Shown here: positions 1 to 6,081 of the stretch, piece by piece | How positions within the stretch are numbered: position 1 is the stretch's first letter | Layout: every line of letters starts with the position of its first letter | NCBI GenBank assembly: GCA_030631125.1 | Contig: DAOVLS010000096.1 | Location: forward strand, 1 to 7,911 | Direction of reading: 5' to 3' | Source of the DNA: Planctomycetales bacterium | GTDB taxonomy: Bacteria > Planctomycetota > Phycisphaerae > SM23-33 | Length of the DNA: 7,911 nucleotides | Notes under the pieces: model-generated | Told to the model about the DNA's origin: nothing | Seen by the model: only the letters and a program-made list of their open reading frames with translations | Databases searched by the model: none | Position numbers and translations under genes: made by a program

Positions 1-21
1 ATACAGGAGGCGTGATTAATC

Positions 22-50
22 GCCGGGACTATGCTCCGCTTCGTCCCGGC
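22..50. repeat. Imperfect palindrome downstream of the antitoxin gene
   Basis: GCCGGGAC at 22-29 pairs exactly with GTCCCGGC at 43-50. The bases between them also pair in part, so the whole 29 bp folds as a 13-bp stem with two mismatches and a 3-nt loop. It lies about 50 bp past the stop codon of the minus-strand antitoxin. No T-run follows on either strand, so it is a poor intrinsic terminator. A dispersed palindromic repeat is at least as likely. Confidence 0.55.
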
Positions 51-97
51 CTACTGACTATCACATCTTAACATTCCACCGGCAGCAGTTTTTGATT

Positions 98-280
98 TTA
101 ATCACCAAGCCGGACACTACGCATATAACGCAACGTCTCCTCGAGATTATCCTCCGTTACCGGCACCATCAACGCCACCGGCTTGCCATGATACGTAATA
201 ATCAACTCCCCCTCCTCCCGCAACTGTTTCCAGACCTGGCCGGGGCGGATGCGTAAATCTCTTGACGGTATGAACTTCAT
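98..280 (-). CDS. Phd/YefM-family antitoxin (type II toxin-antitoxin)
   Basis: A 60-residue protein with the layout of Phd/YefM antitoxins. These bind DNA through an N-terminal fold, repress their own promoter and neutralise a partner toxin through the C-terminal tail. Visible features are the N-terminal MKFIPSRDLR, a helix around residues 14-22 (GQVWKQLRE), and the family hallmark GELIITYHGKPVALMVPV at 24-41. The C-terminal tail is short and charged. The ATG at 280 was chosen over one 15 bases upstream because GGGAG sits 8 bases before it. At 60 residues it is short for the family, which usually has 70-90. The toxin, often a PIN-domain RNase, normally follows directly. In the 97 bases downstream no start codon opens a frame that reaches the window edge, so the antitoxin is an orphan here or the partner lies further away. 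The family call is firm; the partner is unknown. Confidence 0.8.
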   Translation of the reverse strand: MKFIPSRDLRIRPGQVWKQLREEGELIITYHGKPVALMVPVTEDNLEETLRYMRSVRLGD

Positions 281-330
281 AACGCAATCTCCCATTGGGA
301 CGGCGAACAGCCGCCTGCTTATGCCTTGTC

Positions 331-369
331 CTACGATTCCACTACATTTCCACTACGATTATCCTACAC
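331..369. repeat. 11-bp tandem repeat upstream of the antitoxin gene
   Basis: Three consecutive 11-bp units start with CTAC: CTACGATTCCA at 331, CTACATTTCCA at 342 and CTACGATTATC at 353. A fourth CTAC at 364 continues the phase and then diverges. The spacing is about one helical turn, so a protein could bind the same face of each unit. The array lies 50-90 bp upstream of the antitoxin start and overlaps its candidate -10 box, so it could be an autoregulatory operator. The repeat is seen directly; the function is inference. Confidence 0.55.
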
Positions 370-389
370 CTGTTATCGACATAATGCAA
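361..389 (-). promoter_or_regulatory. Candidate promoter of the antitoxin gene
   Basis: Reading on the minus strand, TTGCAT (389-384) is followed after 17 bases by TAGGAT (366-361), a moderate match to sigma-70 boxes. An alternative -10, GATAAT, is offset by three bases. Transcription would start near 354, leaving a leader of about 75 bases. The -10 falls inside the 11-bp tandem repeat, as expected if the repeat is an operator. The rest of the 281-580 gap holds the promoter of the next gene and nothing else I recognise. Confidence 0.35.
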
Positions 390-479
390 GGTCTGAATCG
401 GAATAATTTTTCTCACATTCACAGCCGACGCCCCTGGCGCTATTAGATACTTTTTTTCACATTTCGCGCCCAAAAACTC

Positions 480-507
480 TTGCAAGTTCCGGAGGCTGGG
501 TTACAAT
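480..507 (+). promoter_or_regulatory. Candidate promoter of the ceramidase-like/nitroreductase operon
   Basis: TTGCAA (480-485) and TACAAT (502-507) are 16 bases apart, matching the sigma-70 consensus at 4/6 and 5/6. The predicted start is near 514, giving a leader of about 65 bases. That leader includes a small AGGCCC/GGGCCT hairpin (520-536) ahead of the ribosome site. The assignment rests only on sequence match and position. Confidence 0.35.
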
Positions 508-580
508 CTCGTGCTTCGGAGGCCCGGCGTGGGCCTTGGCTGGTAAATCTAATTCTGGTTCTTCTGGAAGGAGAGTTGAA

Positions 581-2053
581 GTGTCCACTCTGAAAGCAGG
601 TGCAGGAAGGCAAATGATTACTCCCCCGGTTGGTATTCCCTTCAACGGTCATGCGTATCCCGAAAGGATGGCTGAAGGGATTCACGACGACCTGTGGGCG
701 AAGGCTGTGGTTCTGGAGCAGGATTCTCTGCGTGTCGCCATTGTGGCGCTGGACCTGGTCTGGCCGCTGCCGGAGAACGATTACGTCAAGATAAGGCAGG
801 CGGTCGAAGAGGCGACCGGCATCGAAGGCGGCAACGTGATGGTTACCTGCACGCACAACCATCAAGGCCCGGTCTTCGCAGCCCATCCGCTGTACAACCT
901 GTCCATCAAGAAGCAGCGGGAGTTGATCAAGCCGTATGTAGCGTCGCTTCCGGGCAGGATCGCCGAGGCCGTCAAGCAGGCGGCTGACGATATGAAAGAG
1001 GCGAAGGTCTCCTTCGCGAAAGTTTCGATTTCAGGCCTGGCGTACAACCGCCGGAAACACATCCCCGAAGGCGTCGCCTCAATGACAAACGTCGATAGTT
1101 CCCTCAACAATTTCTACTTCGGCGACACGCCCGACATGCCCCGCTGCATAAAGGAACAATACGCCAATTGGGGCATGAACCCCGAAGAGGCTGAAGAGCA
1201 CGCGCCGGTGGGTCTGCCCGACGGGCCTATCGACCCGGACCTGGACGTTGTGCGTTTCGTCGATAACGACGGCAAGACCATAGCCGTCCTTGCCGATTAC
1301 GCCACCCACGCCGTTTCCTGCAGCCCGCCGGTTCCGAAGTTGATCTCGGCCGGTTTCCCCGGCTTTATGACGAGCCTGGTCGAAGAAGACCAGGGCGGGG
1401 TGTGCCTGTTCCTCTACGGCGCCGGGGCGGATACCCGCCCCTACCGCTCAAACGCCCGGGGGTTCGAAGAGGCCCAGCGGGTCGGATTCGTCCTGGCGAC
1501 CGGAGTGGCCCAGGCGATCCGGGAATCGCAGCCAGTCGAGAACCCCGTCCTGAAGGTCCAGAGCGAGACCGTCCAGGTGGCATTGAGGGATTATCCGTCC
1601 CGCGCCGAATCGGAAAAACTGCTGGAAGAGAAGAGGAGACTCCGGGCCCAGGCCAAGACCGACGGCAGGTACAGCGACGCGAAGAGGCTGGACGACGAGA
1701 TAGACGCATTATTTTTCCCCATGTTCTTCGGCCAGTGGGACGGCGAGGAGGAATGGCTGGAGCGTAAGGGCGAAGTGCCGCTGGAGATTCAGGCCATCGC
1801 CATCGGCGACGTTGTTATTCTGAGTTTCCCCAACGAGGTGAACGTTTCTATCGGTATGGACATCAAGCAGTCGGCCTGGACGAAGCGGCTGATGCTGGCC
1901 ACTTTGACCAACGGGTGCTGGATGTACCTCGTCAAGAAGGAAGAATACGAAGAAGGCGGTTACGAAGCCGCCGCTGCACGGCTTGCGCCCGGCGCGGGCG
2001 AAAAACTGCTCGAAGTCGCCGCCAAAATCGTCGAACGAATGAAGGAGAACTGA
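581..2053 (+). CDS. Neutral/alkaline non-lysosomal ceramidase-like protein
   Basis: A 490-residue protein matching the N-terminal catalytic domain of the neutral/alkaline ceramidase family (PF04734), whose characterised members cleave the N-acyl bond of ceramide using a zinc ion. The order of motifs fits: LKAGAGRQMITPPVG at 4-18, the zinc-site motif TCTHNHQGP at 89-97, a second histidine in DYATHAVS at 239-246, GAGADTRP at 280-287, then LSFPNEV (414-420, Glu419) and the Tyr-containing NGCWMYLVKKEEYEEGGYE near 444-462. These correspond to the His/His/Glu/Tyr metal ligands. The serine nucleophile that follows the Gly-rich loop in true ceramidases (NxSPN) is not there; the aligned position is Thr285-Arg286. 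No signal peptide or C-terminal immunoglobulin-like domain is present, so it is probably cytoplasmic and its substrate may not be ceramide. GTG at 581 is preceded by AAGGAG at 568-573 with 7 bases between. An in-frame TTG at 536 has no such site. The nitroreductase gene follows after one base. Confidence 0.85.
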   Translation: MSTLKAGAGRQMITPPVGIPFNGHAYPERMAEGIHDDLWAKAVVLEQDSLRVAIVALDLVWPLPENDYVKIRQAVEEATGIEGGNVMVTCTHNHQGPVFAAHPLYNLSIKKQRELIKPYVASLPGRIAEAVKQAADDMKEAKVSFAKVSISGLAYNRRKHIPEGVASMTNVDSSLNNFYFGDTPDMPRCIKEQYANWGMNPEEAEEHAPVGLPDGPIDPDLDVVRFVDNDGKTIAVLADYATHAVSCSPPVPKLISAGFPGFMTSLVEEDQGGVCLFLYGAGADTRPYRSNARGFEEAQRVGFVLATGVAQAIRESQPVENPVLKVQSETVQVALRDYPSRAESEKLLEEKRRLRAQAKTDGRYSDAKRLDDEIDALFFPMFFGQWDGEEEWLERKGEVPLEIQAIAIGDVVILSFPNEVNVSIGMDIKQSAWTKRLMLATLTNGCWMYLVKKEEYEEGGYEAAAARLAPGAGEKLLEVAAKIVERMKEN

Positions 2054-2054
2054 A

Positions 2055-2549
2055 ATGGAACTCTCCGAAGCGATAAGAAAAAGGCGAAGCATCCGTAAGT
2101 ACACTGACCAGGAAGTTACCAAAGAGCAGATAGACGCCATGCTCGAGGCTGCTTACTGGGCGCCGCGCGTTAACGAGCGGTGGCGGTATGTCGTCGTGCG
2201 GAACGAGAAGACCAAACACGCCCTCGGCGCCCAGCCGCACGTACCGGCAGCCCCGGTCAACATCGTCGTGTGTATCGACTGGACGGATGTCAGCGAAAGA
2301 GATAAAAAACTCTACGCCATGCAGGAAGCGTCAGCCGGAATTCAGAACATCCTCCTGACCGCACACGAACTCGGCCTGGGCGCATGCTGGAACTGTAGTT
2401 TTGACGACGATGCGACAAAGCAAGCCATCGCCCTGCCGGACGAGGTCGAACCGATAGCGATTATTTCTCTGGGGCATCCCGCCGAGAAGAAAGACAAAGG
2501 CCTGCGGAGAAAGAAGATCGAGGAAATCGTCCGCTGGGAAAAGTTTTAG
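2055..2549 (+). CDS. Nitroreductase-family FMN protein
   Basis: A compact 164-residue member of the nitroreductase family, flavoproteins that use FMN and NAD(P)H to reduce nitro groups, quinones or other acceptors, usually as dimers in the cytoplasm. The FMN-phosphate motif is at the N-terminus (AIRKRRSIRKYTD, 6-18). It is followed by AAYWAPRVNERWRYVVVRN (32-50), the equivalent of the family's aPSxxNxQPw segment. Later come AMQEASAGIQNILLTAHELGLGACWN (88-113) and the C-terminal PIAIISLGHPAEKKD with a basic RRKK tail (133-154). It lacks the middle insertion of the larger NfsB-type enzymes and is near the minimum size for the fold. Its Shine-Dalgarno AAGGAG (2042-2047) lies within the last codons of the ceramidase-like gene, 7 bases before ATG, so the two are cotranscribed and probably translationally coupled. 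The substrate cannot be told from sequence. Confidence 0.9.
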   Translation: MELSEAIRKRRSIRKYTDQEVTKEQIDAMLEAAYWAPRVNERWRYVVVRNEKTKHALGAQPHVPAAPVNIVVCIDWTDVSERDKKLYAMQEASAGIQNILLTAHELGLGACWNCSFDDDATKQAIALPDEVEPIAIISLGHPAEKKDKGLRRKKIEEIVRWEKF

Positions 2550-2568
2550 GGTATTTGCGTATAAGAAA

Positions 2569-2600
2569 GGCCCGGTCCGCTTTCTCCTTCGGACCGGGCC
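2569..2600. terminator. Hairpin terminator between convergent genes
   Basis: A perfect 11-bp GC-rich stem, GGCCCGGTCCG (2569-2579) with CGGACCGGGCC (2590-2600), closes a 10-nt loop. It lies 19 bases after the nitroreductase stop and 30 bases from the stop of the convergent PEP-CTERM gene. On the minus strand the stem is followed by TTTCTTAT, so it suits rho-independent termination of the PEP-CTERM transcript. On the plus strand no T-run follows, so it may act there only as a pause or 3' end stabiliser. Confidence 0.75.
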
Positions 2601-2630
2601 TGATAAAATCAGTTACACAACTTCGCCGAT

Positions 2631-3491
2631 TCAGCGTCGTCTTCGCTTCAGCAGCAGCCCCAGACCACCGAGGCCCAGCAGCGCCAGCGTCGCCGGTTCG
2701 GGAACGCCCGCACCGGCCTCACCGGAAATACGGCCCATGATAATTCCCTGGTAGTCATCTGTAGGCTGATAATTCGGGTCGGTGAAGATCGGCCCCTGCG
2801 GCATCTCGGCAAAGAACTTAAAGAACGTTACGCCCTCTTCCGGAAGGTCCATCCCCGGCAGGACATCATATCCGAGCAGCATATTGATTCTACCGTAGCC
2901 TTCAATCATGAAGATGCGGTCCTCATTCACCCGCGCAAGGAGAGTAACCTGCTCGAACGCGATATCCAGCAGCACAATGTCCTGCGGCTGGACACCCCCG
3001 GCCGGATACAGCGGTACGAACCCGGGGGTATAAATCTGCCCGGTGATGGTCAGGTGGCCTTCCTTCCCGACCAGGCTGATGTCGAACCGGTCGCCAGTGT
3101 TGGGATCGATGTATGGTCCGTCGTTGTAATCGAAAGTCATGTTCAGTTCGAGGTCGCCCCCGAACGTTGAGGAATTCGCCACCGGATAGATGAACGGATA
3201 GGGCGCCGGCGGATTACCAAAGGGGTTTGGCGGCGAGGGGGGAACCGTCGGCAGTTTACCAACGTAGGAATAACTCCCCACGTAGTGGTTGGGAATCGAA
3301 GACTGGATGTACAGAGAATCCGAAGCCCTGCCATTAAAATCGTACACCGCTCCCCAGTTGGTCTGCTGGGAGTAAGGTACGTCGAATGAAAAGTCGTGAT
3401 CATCGATACGTACACTAAGCGGAGCAGCCTGAACGTTCACAGCCAGAAGAGCAACAATAATTACAAAAGATACCAAAGCGTAGCGAAGCAT
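2631..3491 (-). CDS. Secreted PEP-CTERM sorting-domain protein
   Basis: A 286-residue exported protein. Residues 1-22 form a Sec signal peptide: MLRY, a hydrophobic core (ALVSFVIIVALLAV), then an A-x-A-like VQA cleavage site. The C-terminus (263-286) is a canonical PEP-CTERM tail: VPEPAT, a Leu/Gly-rich transmembrane stretch (LALLGLGGLGLLL) and KRRRR. Such tails are recognised by exosortase/archaeosortase-type transpeptidases, which move proteins to the cell surface or extracellular matrix. The middle is acidic and rich in beta-type sequence, with a proline-rich stretch near 79-103 and many Asp/Asn/Gly/Tyr residues. I recognise no enzymatic domain there. ATG at 3491 was chosen because AAGGAGG lies 7 bases upstream; an ATG at 3518 would put nine polar residues before the signal peptide. 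It has its own strong promoter and terminator, so it is monocistronic. No exosortase gene is in the window, which is usual for this family. Confidence 0.9.
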   Translation of the reverse strand: MLRYALVSFVIIVALLAVNVQAAPLSVRIDDHDFSFDVPYSQQTNWGAVYDFNGRASDSLYIQSSIPNHYVGSYSYVGKLPTVPPSPPNPFGNPPAPYPFIYPVANSSTFGGDLELNMTFDYNDGPYIDPNTGDRFDISLVGKEGHLTITGQIYTPGFVPLYPAGGVQPQDIVLLDIAFEQVTLLARVNEDRIFMIEGYGRINMLLGYDVLPGMDLPEEGVTFFKFFAEMPQGPIFTDPNYQPTDDYQGIIMGRISGEAGAGVPEPATLALLGLGGLGLLLKRRRR

Positions 3492-3552
3492 AATTTGACC
3501 TCCTTCATAATAAGCCAAGCATCTGTAAACGAAACTCCTTCACGTTGCCTGT

Positions 3553-3580
3553 ATTATAACACAGAATCCTGATCTGTCAA
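3553..3580 (-). promoter_or_regulatory. Consensus sigma-70 promoter of the PEP-CTERM gene
   Basis: On the minus strand, a perfect TTGACA (3580-3575) and a perfect TATAAT (3558-3553) are separated by 16 bases. A T/A-rich tract (3581-3612) directly upstream resembles an UP element. Transcription would start near 3546, leaving a leader of about 55 bases that carries the strong AAGGAGG ribosome site (3505-3499). All parts point to high expression of this surface protein. Confidence 0.85.
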
Positions 3581-3673
3581 GTAAAAAAAACAGCAAAATA
3601 ACCGGTTTTTTTACGGGATTGTGAAATGTGTGGTTTACGCAAATCCGGCTGTTTCGCGGATATTCTGCAACGT

Positions 3674-3696
3674 GGGATATGGAAAGCGTTTATCCC
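3674..3696 (-). terminator. Possible weak terminator of the MFS gene
   Basis: GGGATA (3674-3679) and TATCCC (3691-3696) form a 6-bp stem with an 11-nt loop, starting about 13 bases past the MFS stop. An A-run precedes the stem on the minus strand but no clear T-run follows. Read on the plus strand the stem is followed by GTTTTT, yet no plus-strand gene ends here. The rest of this gap (3492-3709) contains the PEP-CTERM promoter and its A/T tracts. Confidence 0.25.
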
Positions 3697-3709
3697 GTTT
3701 TTCGTGATT

Positions 3710-4954
3710 TTACTCTTCCCGCGTCGGGTTTCGGGAAGATCGATAATATATCGCAGCCTGGACCAGCACAGCGGCGATTATGATGCCCGCCATAATGGGA
3801 TAGACCGCCCGCAGACCGGTCTGTCGCCCTGCGAACCGTCCTATCAGTCCGATAATCGCCCCTCCGCCGAACGAGCCGAGTCCGAATCCGATCGATACGC
3901 GTATCTCCCGCCAGGCAGCGCTCGCCGCCCGGCGCGTACTTCCTGTAAGGGTGTAGTACAGGTCGGAAGCGAAAACGACGGCTACACCCAGCGATGTAAC
4001 AACAGAACACGTCGCCAGTTCCCATCCGTTCCTGCTGAAGGCGACGGAACAGACCGCCGCAGCCATGACAAGCTGGATTGCCCAGAAGAACATCCGCTTG
4101 TAGTGCCAGCGCGTGGTTCTTCCCATCAGAAACAGCCCGCACATCATGGCGATCATGGCGGCTGCGACGATTCGCCCGTGGACGTTCGGGCCAAGCGACA
4201 TGGACTTCATCAGGGTTACTATGGGATACCCCATAACGCCGTTGGTCATCCCGGCGATTACTCCGGCAATAACGGCCATCCAGTGAAAGGCGCAGATTGT
4301 TTTGGTCCCGGCTTCGTCCGGCTCGACCGTTCCGGGCGATCTTGCCGGTATTGAGGATGAGCGTTGTTTTCGCGCGCTTGCCGCTACGAGAAACGCGCCA
4401 AACACGGCACACGACGCAACCACGAACGCCGGAAACGGATGCGGACTGGACTGCTGCCCCCACAGCGGACCGCCCAGCCATACGCCGATAATCAAGCCAA
4501 GCGACCAACTGATACCGAACATCCCAAGCCGACGGTTCAAACGATGCCCCTCCTGCCCGATGGTCAGCCAAGCCGTCATTGGAGGCCACATCATACCCCC
4601 GATCGCGCCGTCTAACGCCAACAGCCCAAGCAGCACCGCCACCGACGATGTCGTGAGCATAAGAAGAACGCAGAACGTGCTTGCCGCCGTCGCCAGCATC
4701 ACCAGACGCCTGACCCCGAAACGTTCCGCACGTGGACCGAGAAACAAACAACTCAGGACATACCCTCCCATCCAAAGCCCCCCGATGGCGCCGACCGCCA
4801 GGCTATCGCCGCCGATACTCATTATCTGCCAAGGCCAGACAATCACGAGAATACCGATCTTCAGGGCGTACAGAAAACTGGCGATATAGAGCGCCAGCGG
4901 CGAGCGCCTCCATCGCAGAACGATTACAGATTGGGCGGATCGAATCCTGACCAT
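3710..4954 (-). CDS. Major facilitator superfamily (MFS) transporter
   Basis: A 414-residue inner-membrane protein with about twelve hydrophobic helices in two halves, the normal size and layout for an MFS carrier that moves small solutes by proton- or solute-coupled exchange. Helix 1 is around 20-43 and helix 2 around 52-73. The cytoplasmic loop GPRAERFGVRRLVM (73-86) is a recognisable degenerate MFS motif A (GxxxDRxGRRxxx). Further helices lie near 87-108, 110-131, 144-165 and 173-193. A polar central loop spans about 194-222, and the second half runs from about 224 to 404. The C-terminal half carries a basic loop (TRRAASAAWREIR, 340-352) before the last pair of helices. The substrate is unknown. 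A GGAAGGA-type ribosome site ends four bases before the ATG at 4954. The gene lies downstream of dapF on the same strand, but the 229-bp gap with an inverted repeat makes shared transcription doubtful. Confidence 0.85.
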   Translation of the reverse strand: MVRIRSAQSVIVLRWRRSPLALYIASFLYALKIGILVIVWPWQIMSIGGDSLAVGAIGGLWMGGYVLSCLFLGPRAERFGVRRLVMLATAASTFCVLLMLTTSSVAVLLGLLALDGAIGGMMWPPMTAWLTIGQEGHRLNRRLGMFGISWSLGLIIGVWLGGPLWGQQSSPHPFPAFVVASCAVFGAFLVAASARKQRSSSIPARSPGTVEPDEAGTKTICAFHWMAVIAGVIAGMTNGVMGYPIVTLMKSMSLGPNVHGRIVAAAMIAMMCGLFLMGRTTRWHYKRMFFWAIQLVMAAAVCSVAFSRNGWELATCSVVTSLGVAVVFASDLYYTLTGSTRRAASAAWREIRVSIGFGLGSFGGGAIIGLIGRFAGRQTGLRAVYPIMAGIIIAAVLVQAAIYYRSSRNPTREE

Positions 4955-5049
4955 GATTTCCTTCCATCCGGACCTCGCCCGGCATCAAAGCGGGTATGGT
5001 AGAGCAGGCAAACGGCGCTGCAAGCGAAATCCGCCCGGAAGGAGAAAAA

Positions 5050-5184
5050 ATTTCCAATATCCGATTTTCAATTTCCAATTGAACAAAAGAAAAAGACGGA
5101 TAAGTAGCCGCAAACATCGCTGCTACGGCGATGAAGCCTCTTTTCTCCTTCTAAATTGGAAATTGAAAATTGGAAATCGGAAAT
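5050..5184. repeat. Long A+T-rich inverted repeat (MITE-like) after dapF
   Basis: Two 31-nt arms, 5050-5080 and 5154-5184, are reverse complements at 28 of 31 positions and flank a 73-nt centre. Each arm is built from shorter, nearly repeated ATTTCCAAT/ATTTTCAAT units. The centre has its own small inverted repeats (CATCGC/GCGATG near 5115-5133). The arms are far richer in A+T than the genes on either side. The right arm runs into the first base of the dapF stop codon. There is no open reading frame of note inside, so this is a non-coding element. It could be a miniature inverted-repeat element or a dispersed repeat, and its RNA would fold into a long hairpin at the 3' end of the dapF message. 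Confidence 0.7.
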
Positions 5185-6065
5185 CAGAACTCGCCGCTGA
5201 AAACCTCCGTCGCCGGGCCGGTCATATAGACGTGATTATCGCTTTGGCGCCATTCGAGGTTCAGGTCGCCTCCGGGCAGGTGTGCGAGGATTTTTCTTCC
5301 GGTGCGCCCGGTCAGTACGCCCGCAACGCACACAGCCGACGCCCCCGTCCCGCAGGCCAGCGTAATCCCGCTACCACGCTCCCACGTTCGCATCGTTACT
5401 TCCGCATCCGAATGCACCTGCACGAAGTGAGCGTTAATCCGCTGGGGAAAAAGCGGATGCCTTTCCAACTCCGGACCGACTTGCTCCAGCGGAACACCGG
5501 CCACATCATCGACAAACATCACCGCGTGTGGGTTGCCCATCGAGATACAAGTCATCTTGAAGGCCCGCTTACTGGTGCGGATGGGCAAATCGACAACTCG
5601 TTGCTGTGGGATGTTAACGGGAATGGTCTGCGGGTCGAGGATCGGCTCGCCCATATCGACCGTCGCGGCTGCGACTTTGACCGCATCGTCGAGGTGCAGT
5701 TCGATTGTCTTTACTCCCGCAGCCGTCTCAACCCGTAGCGGATTGGCCGACGACAGACCGTGGTCGTGTACGTACTTCGCCACGCAGCGGACGCCGTTTC
5801 CGCACATCTCAGGCTCGCTACCGTCGGCATTGAATATCCGCATCCGCACATCCGCCTCTTGAGACCCGCCTTCGCCAAGGCTACGGTGGGCAGGTGGACC
5901 GATGAGGATAAGCCCGTCGCCGCCGACGCCGAAATGGCGGTCGCATATCCTCCCGGCCAGATCGGCCGGAGCGTCCACGGACTGCGCAAAACAGTCCATG
6001 CATACGAAGTCGTTACCGATGCCGTGCATCTTCGTAAAACGCATAAGGCTGCCATTCTGCATCAT
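5184..6065 (-). CDS. dapF: Diaminopimelate epimerase
   Basis: DapF converts LL-diaminopimelate to the meso form in the cytoplasm, the step that supplies both lysine and the peptidoglycan cross-linking residue. The 293-residue protein has all the hallmarks: FTKMHGIGNDFVCMD (10-24), GVGGDGLILI (46-55), RIFNADGSEPEMCGNGVRC (76-94) with catalytic Cys88, GNPHAVMFVDD (178-188), and ERGSGITLACGTGASA (229-244) with catalytic Cys238. It is therefore probably active. One oddity is that, after GPP (56-58), residues 59-70 (AHRSLGEGGSQE) replace the about four residues found in the E. coli enzyme. The DNA of this insert is an imperfect palindrome (5865-5890). The ATG at 6065 has GAGGT eight bases upstream. 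A second ATG lies at 6062, and Met8 lacks a good ribosome site. The gene is divergent from the aldo/keto reductase, and its stop codon overlaps the edge of the inverted-repeat element. Confidence 0.96.
   Translation of the reverse strand: MMQNGSLMRFTKMHGIGNDFVCMDCFAQSVDAPADLAGRICDRHFGVGGDGLILIGPPAHRSLGEGGSQEADVRMRIFNADGSEPEMCGNGVRCVAKYVHDHGLSSANPLRVETAAGVKTIELHLDDAVKVAAATVDMGEPILDPQTIPVNIPQQRVVDLPIRTSKRAFKMTCISMGNPHAVMFVDDVAGVPLEQVGPELERHPLFPQRINAHFVQVHSDAEVTMRTWERGSGITLACGTGASAVCVAGVLTGRTGRKILAHLPGGDLNLEWRQSDNHVYMTGPATEVFSGEF
5865..5890. repeat. Palindromic element inside dapF coding sequence
   Basis: The 26 bases form an imperfect palindrome centred on GCCTTGGC; nine of twelve pairs match, with outer CCC/GGG arms. 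The segment encodes the extra loop residues AHRSLGEGG of DapF in frame. It resembles in design, though not in sequence, the hairpin at 22-50 and the palindrome at 7112-7156. Confidence 0.5.
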
Positions 6066-6081
6066 AAAATATTACCTCAAA

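Noticed and set aside
420..434. 15-base match with dapF near 5331-5345 (CACAGCCGACGCCCC)
   Set aside because: Short GC-rich match with no surrounding similarity; most likely chance.
520..536. AGGCCC/GGGCCT hairpin in the leader of the ceramidase-like gene as a terminator or riboswitch
   Set aside because: Six-base stem with no T-run and no conserved riboswitch core; too small to support a call.
536..580. Upstream TTG start for the ceramidase-like gene
   Set aside because: The extra 15 residues (Gly/Ser-rich) are not family-like and no ribosome site precedes TTG, while GTG at 581 has AAGGAG at ideal spacing.
443..886. 147-residue minus-strand frame opposite the ceramidase-like gene
   Set aside because: Arg/Ser-rich shadow with no motif, antisense to a well-supported gene and its leader.
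3690..4775. 361-residue minus-strand open frame overlapping the MFS gene
   Set aside because: It lies in another frame of the MFS gene, is rich in Arg/Gly with no membrane helices or family motifs, and has no ribosome site. The MFS frame has clear transporter features.
3626..4889. Plus-strand open frames (242 and 195 residues) opposite the MFS gene
   Set aside because: They are antisense shadows with low-complexity composition and no recognisable domain or start signal.
4953..5738. 261-residue plus-strand frame across the inverted repeat and into dapF
   Set aside because: It crosses a non-coding repeat and is antisense to dapF, which has strong motifs; no family resemblance.
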